Position numbers and translations under genes: made by a program. From Blautia hominis (GTDB lineage Bacteria > Bacillota > Clostridia > Lachnospirales > Lachnospiraceae), in contig NQOF01000003.1 of assembly GCA_002270465.1 (NCBI GenBank), positions 558,001-622,000 of the forward strand: a stretch of 64,000 nucleotides of DNA, in the 5' to 3' direction. This document shows positions 61,844 to 64,000 of the stretch, in pieces; the first letter of the stretch is position 1, and each line of letters begins with the position of its first letter. The notes below the pieces were generated by a model. That model saw only the letters and a list, made by a program, of their open reading frames with translations, did not search any database and was not told the DNA's origin.

Positions 61844-62145
61844 TTTATGCATATATTTTAGTTATGGCAGGTGTGACATATCTGATCCGTATGCTGCCTC
61901 TGACATTGATCCAGAAAAAAATCTCTAATGTTTACATACGTTCTTTCCTATATTATGTTCCTTATGCATGCCTGACAGCCATGACCTTTCCTGCTATTTT
62001 ATATGCAACGGAGTCACCGGTATCTGCTTTTGCCGGTCTGGCCGTGGCAGTATTTTTCGCTATGAAAGAGAAAAGCCTTGTGATGGTTGCGTGTTTTTCC
62101 TGTATCGGTGTATTTATCACAGAGCGGATTTTGGAATTATTATAA
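61840..62145 (+). CDS. azlD: Branched-chain amino acid exporter small subunit, AzlD family
   Basis: Protein of 101 residues with about three helices: MIYAYILVMAGVTYLIRMLPLTLI and SFLYYVPYACLTAMTFPAILYA match AzlD. The ATG at 61840 follows GGAGGTGGAGG and overlaps the azlC stop, so the two subunits are made together. Confidence 0.93.
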   Translation: MIYAYILVMAGVTYLIRMLPLTLIQKKISNVYIRSFLYYVPYACLTAMTFPAILYATESPVSAFAGLAVAVFFAMKEKSLVMVACFSCIGVFITERILELL

Positions 62146-62198
62146 GTATAGTTCATGAGACTGTAAAACAAATTTAATATTACATTTCCCCTGTTTGG

Positions 62199-62227
62199 TT
62201 GTAATAACCTGTAAAAAATGGTAAAAT
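62199..62227 (+). promoter_or_regulatory. Promoter of the repeat protein gene
   Basis: TTGTAA (62199-62204) and TAAAAT (62222-62227) with a 17-base spacer. Confidence 0.6.
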
Positions 62228-62249
62228 AGTGATATCTCTAGAGGGAGAG

Positions 62250-62277
62250 TATACCTGGTTGATACGAAAGTATCCGG
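62250..62277 (+). promoter_or_regulatory. Compact hairpin in the leader of the repeat protein gene
   Basis: CCTGG-TT-GATAC-GAAA-GTATC-CGGG forms a two-part stem capped by a GNRA-type GAAA loop, about 25 bases into the transcript. It may be part of a structured regulatory leader; no known riboswitch fits by eye. Confidence 0.4.
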
Positions 62278-62319
62278 GAGATAAATAAGAGCGTAAAGCT
62301 GGAAAGTAGAGGGAATAGT

Positions 62320-64000
62320 ATGAAGAAGCGTAGGATGAAGCTGTTGGCGCTGATGCTTACGGCAGCGGTCACGATCACTTCTGTCCTTCCGGTAGGAGCA
62401 GCAGCTACGGATGGAAGTGAAGTACCGCAGCAGGTTACAAGCCTTACGGATCCGCTGGATGAAGGGAGCGGAGCAACGGATAACGGTTTGGGGGATGCAG
62501 AAGGAGATGGACAGATTGGCGACAGCCAAACGGATGACGGCCAAATAGATGGCGAGACAAAACAAGTAAGCCATGAGGCGGAAGCGGTCCAGGATGACCA
62601 TTGGACGCTGGAACGAACTGAGAATGAAATGATTTTCAGATATTATGATTCCGTAGATAGATTTACGGGATATCAGAGGAAATGGGTGCTGGATAAGCAG
62701 AGCGGTATCTGGATGTATTATGAAGTTCAGGAGGACGGGACGGAGATGTCTGTGGATCCTCTTCCGGATGCAACAGTTACAGTAGGCGGAAAGGCCATTG
62801 GATTTTATGGAACCGCTGTTTACAAGGATGCAGATTATGGCCCGATGAACCTTACATACGCCTTTGAAAAAGTGGAGGGCGGTTTAAAAGGTGTCGGAGA
62901 TTGGTGGTATCAGGAAGCAGATGGTTCTTTTCAGTATTATCTGGGTGAGGCAGACCCGGCAGAAAATCCGGATGCGGCACTTGCAGCAGGAATGGCGGTG
63001 CCAAAAAGTGAGATGGAAGGCGCATTCGTTATTCCGGGGGATGACGGCGTGGAGCATTGCTACTGGCTGGATGCCAACGGAATGCCTTTAAAGGATATCT
63101 GGAAATTCATTACGGATGAGGATGGAAGTAAGTTGGCCGGCTATTTTGGTCCGGATGGCAAAATGCTGACCGAAGGCATGCCGACAGGACTTCAGAATAT
63201 TGAAGGCGCCAATTACTGGATTGGGGAAGACGGACAGCCTGAGACGAATGTATGGAAAGAAGCAGACGGCAAATATTATTATTTTGACAGCAATGGTGTG
63301 CAGGCACAGGGAAAATCCGGTCTTCAGAAAATTGACGGCAGCAATTACTGGATGAATGAAGACGGAAGCTATGCCAAATCCAAGTGGATAGTAGATGGCA
63401 AGAAATATTACTATTTTGGTGCGGATGGAAAGCAGACAACGAAAACTGGACTGCAGACGATCAACGGCAAGAAATATTACGTGAACAAGGACGGCACGGT
63501 TAAGAAAAATACATCTGTGATTGTAAAGGGTGTAAAATATTTCTTTGGGAAAGACGGTATATGTACCAAATCATACAAGGTTTATCCTGAGGGATGGCAA
63601 TATAATGCCAGTGGAAAATGGTATCAAAAGGAAGATGGTACCTGGCCCAAAAATTGCTGGTATAAAGTAGATGGAAAAAAATACTATTTTAATAATAATG
63701 GTTATACGCAAGTCGGGTGGTTAAATCTTGGGACTAAGTGGTATTATCTGGACAGTAATGGTGCAATGACTACCGGATGGATAAAACTTGATAAAACCTG
63801 GTATTATTTGACACCAGGAAGTGGCATTATGAATACCGGCTGGTATAAAGTAGGAAAAACATGGTACTACAGCAATGGAAGCGGAGCAATGCAGACTGGC
63901 TGGGTGAATCTTGGAGGAACCTGGTATTATTTGAATGTGGATGGTTCAATGGCACAGGGCTGGGCAATGCTTGGAAACACTTGGTATTACCTGAAACCGG
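62320..64000 (+). CDS. Secreted cell-wall-binding repeat protein (3' end outside window)
   Basis: An open frame of at least 560 codons runs off the right edge. ATG follows GAGGG. A signal peptide spans about residues 1-28 (LLALMLTAAVTITSVLPVGAAA). An acidic low-complexity part (35-85, repeated DGQI-like units) and a unique domain (95-250) come next. From about 265 onward there are tandem aromatic repeats of roughly 20 residues with WYYLD/NxxGxMxTGW (for example GWLNLGTKWYYLDSNGAMT, GWVNLGGTWYYLNVDGSM), the choline-binding / glucan-binding repeat type. These hold proteins to choline-bearing teichoic acid or to glucans. The catalytic part, if any, would lie beyond the window. Confidence 0.88.
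   Translation, partial: MKKRRMKLLALMLTAAVTITSVLPVGAAATDGSEVPQQVTSLTDPLDEGSGATDNGLGDAEGDGQIGDSQTDDGQIDGETKQVSHEAEAVQDDHWTLERTENEMIFRYYDSVDRFTGYQRKWVLDKQSGIWMYYEVQEDGTEMSVDPLPDATVTVGGKAIGFYGTAVYKDADYGPMNLTYAFEKVEGGLKGVGDWWYQEADGSFQYYLGEADPAENPDAALAAGMAVPKSEMEGAFVIPGDDGVEHCYWLDANGMPLKDIWKFITDEDGSKLAGYFGPDGKMLTEGMPTGLQNIEGANYWIGEDGQPETNVWKEADGKYYYFDSNGVQAQGKSGLQKIDGSNYWMNEDGSYAKSKWIVDGKKYYYFGADGKQTTKTGLQTINGKKYYVNKDGTVKKNTSVIVKGVKYFFGKDGICTKSYKVYPEGWQYNASGKWYQKEDGTWPKNCWYKVDGKKYYFNNNGYTQVGWLNLGTKWYYLDSNGAMTTGWIKLDKTWYYLTPGSGIMNTGWYKVGKTWYYSNGSGAMQTGWVNLGGTWYYLNVDGSMAQGWAMLGNTWYYLKP

Noticed and set aside
62228-62319. Cyclic-di-GMP or c-di-AMP riboswitch before the repeat protein
   Set aside because: A GAAA-capped stem is present but the other conserved segments of these classes are not found.

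Overview
The window reads as chromosome of a low-to-mid GC, endospore-forming Firmicute of the Lachnospiraceae type; Blautia-like is my best guess, by inference only. Supporting this are a spore protease (gpr) and spoIIP, the order rpsF-ssb-rpsR ... gdpP-rplI-dnaB, a cdaA-cdaR pair, class B sortase, consensus sigma-A promoters with strong AGGAGG ribosome sites, and glycan genes typical of gut anaerobes. About 65 genes are packed mostly in short operons, and both edges cut a gene. Layout: 2-5615 is a sugar-oxidation operon with two Gfo/Idh/MocA dehydrogenases, two TIM-barrel isomerase-like proteins, a small protein resembling the beta subunit of C-glycoside deglycosidase, and a flavoprotein. 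It looks like a 3-keto-glycoside / C-glycoside cleavage locus. 5840-6649 is a Fic protein. 6748-11706 (minus strand) is a maltodextrin set (acetyltransferase, GH77, GH13) with an AraC regulator. 11892-15737 holds a MerR/TipAS regulator and a domain-permuted GH3 beta-glucosidase, followed by tRNA-fMet. 16122-19107 holds a zinc-ribbon membrane protein, sortase B, a sirtuin and DUF951. 19209-26884 is a housekeeping block: S6, SSB, S18, a two-component system, GdpP, L9 and DnaB. 26885-29655 is an AT-rich accessory island (DUF3796 membrane protein, XRE regulator, ATC-hydrolase-like gene, response-regulator remnant) bracketed by two inverted copies of a long-hairpin element. 29656-34545 (minus) is a reduced type IV pilus operon (PilT, PilC, four small membrane proteins, transglutaminase lipoprotein). 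34742-41956 is a competence block (ComEA, two-component system, GerMN lipoprotein, ComEC, HolA). 42173-49123 holds S20, Gpr, SpoIIP, LepA, HemW and a CBS protein. 49694-56738 holds UvrA, MreB, RecD2 and ComF. 56935-62145 holds two membrane proteins, CdaA, CdaR, HPr and AzlCD. 62320-64000 is the start of a secreted repeat protein. How the genes work together: c-di-AMP synthesis (CdaA/CdaR) and breakdown (GdpP) are both present. DNA uptake parts (ComEA, ComEC, ComF, PilT/PilC) are spread over three loci. Spore germination and engulfment genes sit beside translation factors. The most unusual content is non-coding. (1) A family of three long hairpins (26948-27168, 29458-29646, 49268-49456) has conserved end motifs and a related core of about 110 nt, but different, self-complementary 35-51 nt arms in each copy. 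(2) A family of short GTAAC-ended inverted-repeat elements includes copies flanked by 8-bp direct repeats, so they look like IS-derived MITEs.
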